Assembly: GCF_004022705.2 (NCBI RefSeq)
Contig: NZ_RZOY02000001.1
Coordinates: 626,956-690,955, forward strand
Source of the DNA: Mesorhizobium sp. M2D.F.Ca.ET.226.01.1.1
GTDB lineage: Bacteria > Pseudomonadota > Alphaproteobacteria > Rhizobiales > Rhizobiaceae
Reading direction: 5' to 3'
DNA length: 64,000 nucleotides
The notes beneath the pieces are model-generated. The model was not told the DNA's origin, searched no databases, and saw nothing but the letters and a program-made list of their open reading frames with translations. Both the position numbers and the translations under genes were made by a program. Of this stretch, positions 34,710 to 43,573 are shown in pieces. Position 1 is the first letter of the stretch, and each line of letters starts with the position of its first letter.

Positions 34710-35188
34710 TGCCGATGCCAAAAAGCAACCGGACACCGGAAGAATGGCGCGAATATCATACGCAGAGAATGGCCAAGTGGCGCGCAGCAAATCCAGAACG
34801 GTCAAGGGCAGCCGCGCGCAAAAGCGTGGGCAAATGGCGAAAGGCCAACCCAGAGAAGAATAGGGAGGCCAAGATCGTATCTTACGCCGCAAATCCCAAG
34901 ACCAGAATGTTGGCATCGGCAAAAGCGCGCGCAGCGAAGGCAGGCGTACCGTACAGTCTGACAAAGGACGATATTTTTATCCCAACGCATTGCCCAGTCT
35001 TTGGATTTGAGCTTAAAGATGGCGGTGACCGAAACAACTCCCCGTCACTCGACCGCATCAAGCCGGAACTCGGATATGTGCCTGGCAATATCCAAGTGAT
35101 AAGCACGCGCGCCAATCGCATTAAGAACGATGCGACGCCAGATGAATTGCGCCTGCTTGCTGATTACACGGCCAAGCTCGCCGCCTAG
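34709..35188 (+). CDS. HNH endonuclease inserted in the tail operon
   Basis: A 159-aa protein overlapping the previous stop by one base. A basic helical N-terminus (MAKWRAANPERSRAAARKSV) is followed by a compact nuclease domain: HCPVFGFELKDG, SPSLDRIKPELGYVPGNIQV and STRANRIKNDATPDELRLLA. The S-LDRI-P--GY---N--- pattern is typical of small phage HNH homing endonucleases. Its base composition is lower in GC than the tail genes. Confidence 0.8.
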   Translation: MPMPKSNRTPEEWREYHTQRMAKWRAANPERSRAAARKSVGKWRKANPEKNREAKIVSYAANPKTRMLASAKARAAKAGVPYSLTKDDIFIPTHCPVFGFELKDGGDRNNSPSLDRIKPELGYVPGNIQVISTRANRIKNDATPDELRLLADYTAKLAA

Positions 35189-35214
35189 TTCTCACAACAT
35201 CATAGCGAGGCGAC

Positions 35215-35622
35215 ATGACCGAAGCCGATCGTCTGGCCGCGGTGCGGGACTATATCGCCATTGAGATGGGGCGCCCTTACGAGAAGGGCGTCACCGACTG
35301 CGGCGGTACAATCGATCGCTGGGTCCAGAAGATGGCAGGCGTGTCGCCAGTGTCCGCATTTGGCAGACAACTTCGTAACGCGGAAGACGCATCCGAATGG
35401 ACGGTCGTGCCGCAGATGTTCGCCGTGCTGGTCAATCGTGCGGCCAGGGCCGGTGGCTTCAAGAAGACAGCCAACCCCATTCCTGGTGATGTCGGTCTGA
35501 TCATCAACGAAAAAGGCGTGATGGCTCCCGCCATTCACGCCGGCGATTGCTGGTTTTCGCGCCATGAGACTGGTGCGCTTGCCGTGCCAATCGACAAGTT
35601 TTGGAAGGCGTGGTCGGTATGA
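35215..35622 (+). CDS. NlpC/P60-like tail assembly protein (DUF6950-like)
   Basis: A 135-aa protein. The sequence VRDYIAIEMGRPYEKGVTDCGG, followed by a Trp, then PIPGDVGLI and HAGDCWFSRHETGALAV, is consistent with the circularised NlpC/P60-like fold of DUF6950, with Cys in TDCGG and a downstream His. In lambda-like and GTA clusters a related peptidase sits before the tail-tip gene, as here. Catalytic activity is not certain. Confidence 0.7.
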   Translation: MTEADRLAAVRDYIAIEMGRPYEKGVTDCGGTIDRWVQKMAGVSPVSAFGRQLRNAEDASEWTVVPQMFAVLVNRAARAGGFKKTANPIPGDVGLIINEKGVMAPAIHAGDCWFSRHETGALAVPIDKFWKAWSV

Positions 35623-35632
35623 GGCGGTCGGT

Positions 35633-37516
35633 ATGAGAACATCCTATATACCGAACACGCTAAACCAGGAGGATAGCAGGTCTATCTTTGCCCGTGCGAA
35701 GATGGGCCTTGAAAGCCTCGTCCTGCTTGCACTTACATCGATCGGCGCCAGCGGTGCCGCTCTTGGCATTCTCGTGCCAGCCATCGTTGGCGTAATTCAG
35801 ATCGGCATATCGGTTGGCCTTTCTTACTTGGCGAGCTCGTTGTTTCGTCCAGACGCGCCGAAGCCTCAGGACGTGCAGACCTCAGTCAAGAATCCGGTGG
35901 CGGCACGCATCAGGCACTATGGCCGCGTTAAGGCTTCTGGCCCGTGGGCATTTATCGAGAGCAAGAACGGCAACCTTTACAAGGTCATTGCGCTCGGCAC
36001 CGGGCAACTCGATGCAATCGAGGAATGCTGGATTGACGACAATCTGGCGACCGTCAATGGGAGTGGCGTTGTAACGTCCGCGCCTTACAATTCGAAGGCG
36101 GAAATTCGCACTCGAATCGGCCTCTCGACGGAGACATCGTACACCCAACTTACGGCACAGTTCCCGGAGTGGGACATTGCCCACCGCGGCGACGGCGTAT
36201 CCTCGCTTTTTGCGATTCAGAAGGCGGTTGGATCTGATAAGATCACGACTATCTTCCCTAACATCCTCAACACGCTCTATCGCGTGGTGGCGCGCGGATC
36301 GATCGTCTACAGCCTTGGGACGTCGACCAATATCTGGTCTGAGAACGCCGCTGATATCATCCGCGATTATATCACGCACGCGGATGGCATGCGCTTGCCA
36401 GCAAGCATCGTGAATACGCCGCTTGCGGCTGCTGGCTGGCTTGCCGCCTACAATCGCTGCAACGAGGCGGTCCCGGTCAAGGCTGGCGGTACCGAAAAGC
36501 GTTATCGCATTTGGGGATCCTATCAGCTTGACGAGCGGCCAGCCGATGTCCTGGCACGCATGACTGCGGCATGCGATGGGCGGCTTGTTCCGACATCCGA
36601 TGGTGGACTTACGCTGGACGTCGGTACGTGGACCGAGCCGACTGTAACGCTCGACGCCGATGCCATCACCGGGTTTTCGGAGGTGGCTCGAGGCCGAGAT
36701 GTCTTGACCACGGCAAACATCATTCGTGCGACCTATTTGTCGCCGTTCCACGATTACCAATCCACCGACGCAGATCAGTGGATTGACGATGATGACGTCG
36801 CTCTCCGCGGCGAAATTGCGTCCGACAAACAGTTCAATATGGCGCCGTCGCACGGTCAGGCGCGCAGGCTGATGAAGCTTGAGGCTTACCGCGCCAATCC
36901 TTCGTGGGTAGGGGTGTTTCAGTGCAATCTGCGCGCCATGGCTGTCTTCGGCAAGCGGTTCGTTCGCATCACCTATCCGCTGTTTAGCATCGACGAGGTG
37001 TTCGAAATTCAGGACTTCAAATTCGTCATTGGCGAAGGGGGAATCCTGACTGGCGTTTCGCTCCAAGTCCAATCCATGCCGTCTGACGCTTACAGTTGGA
37101 ATGCTGCTACCGAAGAGGGTACAGCGCCGATCTCTGAGCAGACGACGGTCGACCGCTCGATACCGGTTCCCACTGGGTTAGCGGTCACCATACAGCCGGT
37201 ATCGATCGGCGGTGTTACGGCATCGAGGGCGATGCTTGTTTTTGACCCTTCCCCGACAGACGCCTTGATTATCGAGGCTCGCGGCAGGGGGGTAGCAGAT
37301 ACCTCATGGGTGACTATCGCTGTTGATCATGGCGCAAGTTCAGCGACCGGATTCATCATCGACGATGTCGGTGAGTACGAATTCCAACTCCGCTACGTGA
37401 CGATGACCGGTCGCCAGGGCGCATGGCTGGCCCCTTCCATCCATGTGGTTGCAACCCTGTCCGCGGACTTCCGCTTCCAGGCCAACAGCCAATACCTAGC
37501 CGCGCTGGCGGCATAA
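35633..37516 (+). CDS. Tail tip / host-specificity protein
   Basis: A 627-aa protein. An N-terminal hydrophobic stretch (LVLLALTSIGASGAALGILV) is typical of J-type tail-tip proteins, followed by DAPKPQDVQTSVKNPVAARIRHYGRVKASG, which is common to this family in alphaproteobacterial phages. Later come PVKAGGTEKRYRIWGSYQLD and a fibronectin-like C-terminal part. It ends ANSQYLAALAA, shared with the 52-aa protein at 26075. The ATG at 35633 is the second copy of a 12-bp duplication at the gene junction. Confidence 0.85.
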   Translation: MRTSYIPNTLNQEDSRSIFARAKMGLESLVLLALTSIGASGAALGILVPAIVGVIQIGISVGLSYLASSLFRPDAPKPQDVQTSVKNPVAARIRHYGRVKASGPWAFIESKNGNLYKVIALGTGQLDAIEECWIDDNLATVNGSGVVTSAPYNSKAEIRTRIGLSTETSYTQLTAQFPEWDIAHRGDGVSSLFAIQKAVGSDKITTIFPNILNTLYRVVARGSIVYSLGTSTNIWSENAADIIRDYITHADGMRLPASIVNTPLAAAGWLAAYNRCNEAVPVKAGGTEKRYRIWGSYQLDERPADVLARMTAACDGRLVPTSDGGLTLDVGTWTEPTVTLDADAITGFSEVARGRDVLTTANIIRATYLSPFHDYQSTDADQWIDDDDVALRGEIASDKQFNMAPSHGQARRLMKLEAYRANPSWVGVFQCNLRAMAVFGKRFVRITYPLFSIDEVFEIQDFKFVIGEGGILTGVSLQVQSMPSDAYSWNAATEEGTAPISEQTTVDRSIPVPTGLAVTIQPVSIGGVTASRAMLVFDPSPTDALIIEARGRGVADTSWVTIAVDHGASSATGFIIDDVGEYEFQLRYVTMTGRQGAWLAPSIHVVATLSADFRFQANSQYLAALAA

Positions 37517-37550
37517 ACTACTTCCATAAAAAGGAGGCCTTATGGCCGAT
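37481..37550 (+). repeat. Duplicated stop/RBS cassette, copy 2
   Basis: The counterpart of 26040-26112. It covers the end of the tail-tip gene, its stop, a strong aaaaggagg and the start of the following gene. Confidence 0.8.
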
Positions 37551-38570
37551 AATATCAGCATCAAGGATAGTGCAGGCGCTACCGTTGTGCTCGCGTCGAA
37601 AGACGTTGGTGGGGTGCAATATCCAAGGCGCATCGCCGTGGATGGCACGGGCGCCGAGGTTGCTGTGGCGACGTCCGCGCTGCAGACATCAGCCAATACC
37701 AAGCTGGACACCGTACACACGGACCTTGCCGCTGAGGCGGTTCTTATTGGTGATGTTGCAGAGACGGCGCCAGCCTCGGATACGGCCTCTAGCGGCCTTA
37801 ACGGGCGCCTACAGCGCATTGCGCAGCGGCTTACTTCCCTTATTGCGCTAATCCCTGCCGCGCTTGGGCAGGGCACCATGGCGCAGTCACTGCGTGTCGT
37901 TCTGGCAAGTGACCAGTCGTCCGTTCCAGTCACTGCTGCCGGCAATGTTGCTTCGGGAGCGGCGGATAGTGGCAATCCGGTCAAGATCGGCGGCGTCTAT
38001 AATTCGACCTTACCGACGCTGACTACCGGGCAGCGTGGCGATGCTCAGCTTGATGTAAATAGCAATGTGCGCGCGCTCTCGGTTATGGCTGGAGGTGCGG
38101 GATCCGACGGCATTGCAAATAGCTCATTGTTGTTTCCGTTTGAGCGCGCCTCGAATTCTGTAACTGCCCGACTTCCTGCCGCGGCGGGCTTCTATTTCAA
38201 CGGCTCGACGTGGGACCGCCAGCGCATTCCGTCGTCCAGTTCGCGCATTGTGTCGAGCGCCAACACGACCAACGCCACAGTAGCCAAGGCCTCGGCTGGC
38301 TGGCTGTCCAGCATCGTGGGCCTGAACACGACCGGCTCGGCGATCTACCTGAAGCTCTACAACAAGGCGACATCGCCGACTGTCGGCACGGACACGCCAG
38401 TCCTGACGATCCCGATTCCGGCATCTGGCTTTTTCTCGATCAGCCTCAATACCGCTCCCTACTATTTCTCGACCGGCATCAGTTACGCGCTGACGGGCGC
38501 CGCAGCCGACGCGGACACAACCGCTGTAGCTGCTGGCGCGATCACCGGTCTCAACCTCCTCTATTCGTAA
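37542..38570 (+). CDS. Phage structural protein, probable tail fibre component
   Basis: A 342-aa protein starting ADNISIKDSAGATVVLASKD, then VGGVQYPRRIAVDG. It is rich in Ala, Ser and Thr with short beta repeats and a predicted globular C-terminus (FYFNGSTWDRQRIPSSSSRI, LYNKATSPTVGTDTPVLTIP). Proteins with this start follow tail-tip genes in many siphoviruses and are annotated only as hypothetical or fibre proteins. Confidence 0.65.
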   Translation: MADNISIKDSAGATVVLASKDVGGVQYPRRIAVDGTGAEVAVATSALQTSANTKLDTVHTDLAAEAVLIGDVAETAPASDTASSGLNGRLQRIAQRLTSLIALIPAALGQGTMAQSLRVVLASDQSSVPVTAAGNVASGAADSGNPVKIGGVYNSTLPTLTTGQRGDAQLDVNSNVRALSVMAGGAGSDGIANSSLLFPFERASNSVTARLPAAAGFYFNGSTWDRQRIPSSSSRIVSSANTTNATVAKASAGWLSSIVGLNTTGSAIYLKLYNKATSPTVGTDTPVLTIPIPASGFFSISLNTAPYYFSTGISYALTGAAADADTTAVAAGAITGLNLLYS

Positions 38571-38583
38571 GGACACCCCTCCC

Positions 38584-38769
38584 ATGGCACTTTGGATGAA
38601 CGATAACACTGGCGAGCAATGGGACGATGGCGAGAGGCTTAAGCCCGGTGATGACGGCTTCACGCGCGATCTGGCTGCGGCGCATTTCAAGGATGGCGCC
38701 TTCAGTTATGTCGGCACGCCGAACTGGGAACCGCCCGCCGCGGATGAAGTAGTTACTGAGGCCGATTAA
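38584..38769 (+). CDS. 61-aa phage protein of unknown function
   Basis: Begins ALWMNDNTGEQWDDGERLKP and ends in an acidic tail (PPAADEVVTEAD). It lies between two tail-fibre-type genes and may be a small fibre accessory protein. No family recognised. Confidence 0.55.
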   Translation: MALWMNDNTGEQWDDGERLKPGDDGFTRDLAAAHFKDGAFSYVGTPNWEPPAADEVVTEAD

Positions 38770-38833
38770 ATGATCGGTCTGCTGCACCACGCCACGCCGA
38801 TAGCACTGCAGAACTAATTTTGAGGATATCTTG

Positions 38834-41332
38834 ATGGTAGACCTGGCGAATACCGTATTCAGAGATTTCGTTACCGATGGCGTGCCGTCGTCCGGTGCAA
38901 ACAAGACGCGCAAGAGCGACGTCCGTCAATGGGGCGCCTATCTCGAATCCCTTGCCACGCTTTCCTACACCAATGGCAAGGTGTATCCGACCAAGGCGGC
39001 ATTGGACGCCGACCTTGCGCCTGCCGCCAATACGCCGGCATTGGTAATTGGCGACGGAGCCAACGACGGCCTTTATATGAAGGTCGGCGCCACCATGGCG
39101 GGTTCGTGGACCCGTCTTGTCGACTTCGTGCCAGGCACGCAGATTGTTCATGCTGTTGATGCCGGGGCTGGCACGCCGAATGCCATCATAGCTACGAGCT
39201 CCATCAGCCTGTCGCCATCCGGCTCGCAACTTGTACGCCTCGATGTCTTTGAGACGAATACTGGCCCGGTTTCGGTTGCCTTCAATGGCGCGACACCCAT
39301 GCCCATTAAGACGGCCTCAGGCAGTGATCCGGTGCCGGGCGGGCTGGTGCCTGGTGCTGTGCTGGGCACCATCTCTGGCGGCACGTTCAGGCTTTTGTCT
39401 GATCAGGCCAGCGCGGCGATTGTTGCTGCGGCTGAGGTTTGGGCCAATGCCGCTGACGCGAGCGCTACCGCTTCTGACGCCGCCGCGACTCGTTCGCAAG
39501 GCTACGCCGCCTTGGCCGGTGCCGCGCTGGCTCCGCTGACTTTTGCGACTGTTGCATCTTTGCTGGCGGATACGGTTCTCTCGTATACGGCCGGCGGTGG
39601 CCATGTGGTGGTTGGTTCGGGCGATATCATCCAGGCGCAGGGTTTCCGCTACCAGGTAGCGGCCTCGGGTGCCAGTGACCATAATCTGATCACTGCCGGC
39701 GGCGTGAAGCTGTATGCGATCATCCCCGTTGCGGGTCTTGACCCTCGTCAACTCGGCGCCCCTGCGAATGGCATAAATGATGACGCGCCCTTTGTCGAAG
39801 CGGCTTGGTTGCTCTCCAAGCACGTCAAACTTGGTGCCGGCGTCTCATATCTCTGGAAGAGCGTCATAGGCATCCCGAACCAGACGCTGTACGCACTCGA
39901 CCACTATGTACTCAGCGGTCAAGGCGCGACTGTCGTAATGGACGGCGTGGCCGCCGGTGCTGAGTTTCTGACCAGCGCGTCCGCAAAGGCCACTCCCAAC
40001 AGCACATCCGATTTGTACACAGCGAAAGTCCAGATTTCCGGCATTAACTGGAAACAAGTATCTTCCTCTGTGATCATAAACGGGGACCGCATATACAACG
40101 TGTCCTTCGTCGGGAACAACTGCGCTGGCATCACCAGCGTGATCAAGAGCTTTCGATCACGACTTGGCAACACCAATGGCTATCTGCAGTCAGTTTCGTT
40201 ATCTGACAATGATTTCGCTAACGTCACCAAGATCGTAGACGCAAAGCGCTGCTACAATTTTAGGTGGGTAAACAACCGGGCGGAAGCTTGCACTGCGGGT
40301 GTCTACGTCGATGGACCCGATGACGCCGCTGTAATCGGCTTCTCCATGATGGGTGGCAGTTTCGAGGGCGGCGGTCTATCCGTTAAACTTGGGAAGTCAT
40401 ACGGTGTTGGTATTCGAAACATGTACTTCGAATCGAACACGCTCGGAGACGTAGCCACCGAGAAATGCGAAATACTCGTAGGGGATACTACTCAGGCCAG
40501 TTCGGGTAGCGTGCTGGTCGATGGATGCAGTTTCGGTACGACTTCCGATCAGAGAGCCGACGTTAACTACGCTTGCATCAAGACACGTTCCACCGGTACC
40601 AATGCTAACATCGGTGCCCTCGAGGTTCGCAATTGCTGGACAAGCGGCGTGCGCCTGTGGGGATATGCGGCAGTCCTGGTGCAGTCTGGTAATACAATCG
40701 GAGCGGCCCTGACAGGTGGTCGCCAGTTCAGCCCGGCTCCAACATCTCCGGCAGCAATCCGACGCACTTATAATGCCTCGCTCGATCAGCGCCTCGTATC
40801 TGACAACAATGTTAGCGGTGTGTTCAGCATCGCAGATATCAAGGTACAGGACGTGCTCGATTATGCAGACAGAGCAACAGGCCGTCGTGATGCTAGCGGA
40901 ACCATCCTGGTTCGCATGGGAATGTTGACTGCGGTCGGTGGTGTCGAGTTCGGAGCGGCTTTGGCGGTGATCGATTTTGTCGCCATGAGCAGTTCCAACG
41001 GTGTGAACGACGCGCAGACGCCAACTGATGACTGCTACATTGCGTTCACTCTTCGGAGCTTCGTGCAAATCCCTGCAAGCTTGGCGATCGAAGCGGCGTT
41101 CGGCAGTTCAACCAAGGCGTTCTTCACCTCTCCTGCGCTCACCGTTTCCCGCACCGGCAACGTATACACGCTAAAACTGTCTGGATACGCAAACCAGACC
41201 ATCCCGAATTATGGTGCAGCGACGGTTATGTGTTCCTCGGTATCCATGGAGATCGACAGTGTGTCCCCGTATAGCGTTCGCGGCGTACCGGCCTCTCTGA
41301 TCGCCCCCGGCGGCGCGTCGGCTGTGAACTAA
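38834..41332 (+). CDS. Tailspike with beta-helix (pectate lyase-like) body
   Basis: An 832-aa protein. The N-terminal ~240 residues contain head-binding and Ala-rich connector segments (WANAADASATASDAAATRSQ). From ~290 (GLDPRQLGAPANGINDDAPF) a right-handed beta-helix follows, with repeated short strands and N/G turns (NGDRIYNVSFVGNNCAG, NNRAEACTAGVYVDGPDDAA, EVRNCWTSGVRLWG). The C-terminal ~170 residues form a separate beta domain. Such spikes bind and often cleave capsule or exopolysaccharide. GC is lower than in the tail core genes, which suggests module exchange. Confidence 0.82.
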   Translation: MVDLANTVFRDFVTDGVPSSGANKTRKSDVRQWGAYLESLATLSYTNGKVYPTKAALDADLAPAANTPALVIGDGANDGLYMKVGATMAGSWTRLVDFVPGTQIVHAVDAGAGTPNAIIATSSISLSPSGSQLVRLDVFETNTGPVSVAFNGATPMPIKTASGSDPVPGGLVPGAVLGTISGGTFRLLSDQASAAIVAAAEVWANAADASATASDAAATRSQGYAALAGAALAPLTFATVASLLADTVLSYTAGGGHVVVGSGDIIQAQGFRYQVAASGASDHNLITAGGVKLYAIIPVAGLDPRQLGAPANGINDDAPFVEAAWLLSKHVKLGAGVSYLWKSVIGIPNQTLYALDHYVLSGQGATVVMDGVAAGAEFLTSASAKATPNSTSDLYTAKVQISGINWKQVSSSVIINGDRIYNVSFVGNNCAGITSVIKSFRSRLGNTNGYLQSVSLSDNDFANVTKIVDAKRCYNFRWVNNRAEACTAGVYVDGPDDAAVIGFSMMGGSFEGGGLSVKLGKSYGVGIRNMYFESNTLGDVATEKCEILVGDTTQASSGSVLVDGCSFGTTSDQRADVNYACIKTRSTGTNANIGALEVRNCWTSGVRLWGYAAVLVQSGNTIGAALTGGRQFSPAPTSPAAIRRTYNASLDQRLVSDNNVSGVFSIADIKVQDVLDYADRATGRRDASGTILVRMGMLTAVGGVEFGAALAVIDFVAMSSSNGVNDAQTPTDDCYIAFTLRSFVQIPASLAIEAAFGSSTKAFFTSPALTVSRTGNVYTLKLSGYANQTIPNYGAATVMCSSVSMEIDSVSPYSVRGVPASLIAPGGASAVN

Positions 41333-41420
41333 GGTTCTTTATCGCGGCCTTTCCTTTCCCTGATGCGTGGCTCGACGCTTGGACGCGCACTACCGTGTGA
41401 CCGATCGCTTTGCTACACAT

Positions 41421-41443
41421 CCTCCCCGAGTCTCTCGGGGAGG
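41421..41443 (+). terminator. Strong hairpin after the tailspike
   Basis: A perfect 10-bp stem cctccccgag/ctcggggagg with loop tct. There is no T-run after it. It lies 12 bp before the next ATG, so it could attenuate or regulate the secreted protein gene. Confidence 0.55.
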
Positions 41444-41454
41444 CCGTTCTTGCG

Positions 41455-41799
41455 ATGTTCAAGTTTTGTCTTATTGCCTTGGCCTTGACGATGTTTGGTG
41501 TTCAGCCGACTTTCGCTCAGAACACCCCATGCAGTGGGGACAAGGGCGGAATTTCAAACTGCCAGGGCAGAACCTTCATTTGCAATGACGGCTCAGTCAG
41601 TGCCAGCAGAAAGAATTGCTCGGTCTACACGGGCGGGGCGTCGGACCCGCTTGGTCTCATGGATGGCTCTGCTGAGATGGCCCCAACCATTGAACGGGGC
41701 GAATGCAATTGCCGGGACGGCCACTACTGCACCGGTCCTCGCGGCGGACGCTTCTGCATCACAGATAGCGGCGGCAAGAGTTATCTCAACAAAAACTGA
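41455..41799 (+). CDS. Secreted cysteine-rich small protein
   Basis: A 114-aa protein with a signal peptide (MFKFCLIALALTMFGVQPTFA) cut before QNTPCSGDKGG. The mature part has eight cysteines in the segments PCSGDKGGISNCQG, FICNDGSVSASRKNCS and ECNCRDGHYCTGPRGGRFCI. Related secreted proteins occur on rhizobial chromosomes, so this may be a cargo gene (moron) used by the lysogen. The start is the ATG at 41455; upstream codons overlap the hairpin. Confidence 0.65.
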   Translation: MFKFCLIALALTMFGVQPTFAQNTPCSGDKGGISNCQGRTFICNDGSVSASRKNCSVYTGGASDPLGLMDGSAEMAPTIERGECNCRDGHYCTGPRGGRFCITDSGGKSYLNKN

Positions 41800-41949
41800 G
41801 ATAGCGCGACTTTTTCAAAGCCGATTTAAGATCGATCCCTGAATCAGAACAAGACTACTGATCGCCAGGGACAGAAATCCAGCGCACGTGCTGGACCAAA
41901 TCCCGGCGATCGCACAGTCGCGGGCAACTCCCCAACATTAGGAAAATCT

Positions 41950-42207
41950 ATGCGCCTCTTACCAGATTGGCGCCGCGCACTCGCGCGCGCCTGGTCGTGC
42001 GTCCGCGCGCGGCTCATCCCCGACGTTGAGCGGGTGCTTAAGCGCGCCTGGTCACTGCGGTTCATCGAACTCGCCGCGGCTGTAGACATCATCCTGAACA
42101 CCGTCCCGTCCATGGACTTCCTGCCGTGGTGGCTAACGCTGCTGTTGCTTGGCGGTGCGTGGACGGCACGCCTCATCTGGCAGCCCGATCCTGCCGAGAA
42201 GGATTAA
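41950..42207 (+). CDS. Small membrane protein, holin candidate
   Basis: An 85-aa protein with aggaaaatct before the ATG. A basic N-terminus (MRLLPDWRRALARAWSCVRA) is followed by two hydrophobic segments (FIELAAAVDIILNTVPS, LPWWLTLLLLGGAWTARLIW) and a charged tail. The position just before the endolysin suggests a holin or pinholin partner. Confidence 0.6.
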   Translation: MRLLPDWRRALARAWSCVRARLIPDVERVLKRAWSLRFIELAAAVDIILNTVPSMDFLPWWLTLLLLGGAWTARLIWQPDPAEKD

Positions 42208-42209
42208 CA

Positions 42210-42872
42210 ATGCCAATCAATAAGATCCTGCCGACGAGGCGGGCAAAGCAGGCTATTGCCGCTGTTGTTGTAGCGGCCGGCATCGGTGCTGGTGGTTGGG
42301 GCGGCTACAGCCACCAGCCAGCACCTGCACCTGCGGCTATCCACCGAACCGTCATTACGCCAGCGATGGAAATTCGCGCGGCGATTGACAAGGGCTACGT
42401 GCCGCCCGCGGTCAAGCTTGCCGTCGACTACCTTATCCGACCGTGGGAGGGCTTGCGCCTGACCGCATACCAGGACTCGGTCAAGGTTTGGACGATCTGC
42501 TACGGCGAGACGCTCGGCGTCCACAAGGGCATGCACGCCACCAAAGAGCAGTGCGAAGACAAGCTGATTCAGCGCGTGATCTTCGACTATTACCTCCCGC
42601 TGATCGACGGCGTTGATGGTTACATCGATGCGCCGATCTCGCTTCAGGCGTCGATGATCTCGGGCGCCTATAACTACGGCGTCCAGCGTCAAATCGATTC
42701 CACCACTGCAGACCGTGTGGGCGAGCGCCGCTACCACGACGCCTGCCTTGCCCAGACCGCATTCAACAAGGCAGGTGGCCGCGTACTGCCCGGTTTGGTG
42801 AAGCGTCGTGAGAACGGTGACATCGATCGTATCGGGGAGGCCGAGCTTTGCGTCTCGGGGTTGGTGAACTGA
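42210..42872 (+). CDS. SAR endolysin (GH24 lysozyme)
   Basis: A 220-aa muramidase. Residues ~14-33 (AIAAVVVAAGIGAGGWGGYS) form a weakly hydrophobic, Gly/Ala-rich signal-arrest-release segment. The catalytic triad follows the T4-lysozyme pattern E-8aa-D-5aa-T in PWEGLRLTAYQDSVKVWT (Glu ~81, Asp ~90, Thr ~96). The enzyme would be secreted by the host Sec system, tethered in the membrane and released when the membrane is depolarised. Confidence 0.88.
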   Translation: MPINKILPTRRAKQAIAAVVVAAGIGAGGWGGYSHQPAPAPAAIHRTVITPAMEIRAAIDKGYVPPAVKLAVDYLIRPWEGLRLTAYQDSVKVWTICYGETLGVHKGMHATKEQCEDKLIQRVIFDYYLPLIDGVDGYIDAPISLQASMISGAYNYGVQRQIDSTTADRVGERRYHDACLAQTAFNKAGGRVLPGLVKRRENGDIDRIGEAELCVSGLVN

Positions 42873-42973
42873 TGGACGGTCTTTCCAACGTCGTTGAGAA
42901 GCTAATCCGCAATTACGGCTATCCGTTCGCCATTGGTGCCGCCATCGGGTTCGCGCTGGGGCTCCTGCTATGA
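42872..42973 (+). CDS. 33-aa membrane peptide
   Basis: A short frame whose ATG shares one base with the endolysin stop and whose stop overlaps the next start. It begins DGLSNVVEKLIRNYGYPFAI and has one glycine-rich transmembrane helix (FAIGAAIGFALGLLL) at the C-terminus. The tight overlaps on both sides support it as a gene. It is a possible second holin-like component. Confidence 0.55.
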   Translation: MDGLSNVVEKLIRNYGYPFAIGAAIGFALGLLL

Positions 42974-43344
42974 ACTGGCTCGACACAGTGACGGGCGGGT
43001 ATGCCTCGCTCATTAAGTACGGCCTCATCGCCGCAGTGATCATCGGCGCCTTTGGCTACACCTATCACCTCGGCTCAGCCAACACCGCTGCCGTTTGGTC
43101 CGCCAAATACGAGCACCGGGAAGCCGAAATCGCCAAGGCGACCGCCGCCGAAATCTCGCGCATCGACCAGGCCAACGCGCAGGCCAAGGCCACAGAGGCC
43201 AAGCGCCTCGAGCAACTCGCGGCGGACAACGCCGCACTCGAACTACAAATCAAGGGACTATCAGATGAAGCGGACGCTGACCCTGATCGCGATCGGCCTG
43301 CTTTGTCTAACAGCAGCCGGATGCGTATCGACTCAGTCCATTAA
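42970..43344 (+). CDS. Inner-membrane spanin (Rz-like)
   Basis: A 124-aa protein with a single N-terminal transmembrane helix (YGLIAAVIIGAFGYTYHLG) and a long periplasmic coiled coil (REAEIAKATAAEISRIDQAN, then AQAKATEAKRLEQLAADNAA). This is the i-spanin layout. The o-spanin gene starts inside its 3' end in another frame. Confidence 0.8.
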   Translation: MNWLDTVTGGYASLIKYGLIAAVIIGAFGYTYHLGSANTAAVWSAKYEHREAEIAKATAAEISRIDQANAQAKATEAKRLEQLAADNAALELQIKGLSDEADADPDRDRPALSNSSRMRIDSVH

Positions 43345-43573
43345 GGTGGCTGTGCCGCCGCCTGTCCTGGCACAACCAGACAGCAAGTTGGCAGCGGCAT
43401 GCCCCCGTCCGGTGCGCCTGACGCCTGATGGCATCCTTACCCAGCGCACCGTCGAGCGGCTGTGGATTTCGGACCGTAAGGCGCTCATCGATTGCGGGAG
43501 CAGCAAGAAAGCGTTGCTCGACTTCTATCATGACCGTGACGCCGCCATCCTCGGCGGGAAGGCAAGCCAGTGA
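43265..43573 (+). CDS. Outer-membrane spanin lipoprotein (Rz1-like), overlapping
   Basis: A 102-aa lipoprotein with a signal MKRTLTLIAIGLLCLTAAGC; the lipobox is LTAAGC with Cys20. A Pro-rich VAVPPPVLAQP stretch follows, as in Rz1 proteins. It overlaps the i-spanin gene by 80 bases. The two subunits would span the periplasm and fuse inner and outer membranes at lysis. It is longer than the classical Rz1, with an extra C-terminal globular part. Confidence 0.8.
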   Translation: MKRTLTLIAIGLLCLTAAGCVSTQSIKVAVPPPVLAQPDSKLAAACPRPVRLTPDGILTQRTVERLWISDRKALIDCGSSKKALLDFYHDRDAAILGGKASQ

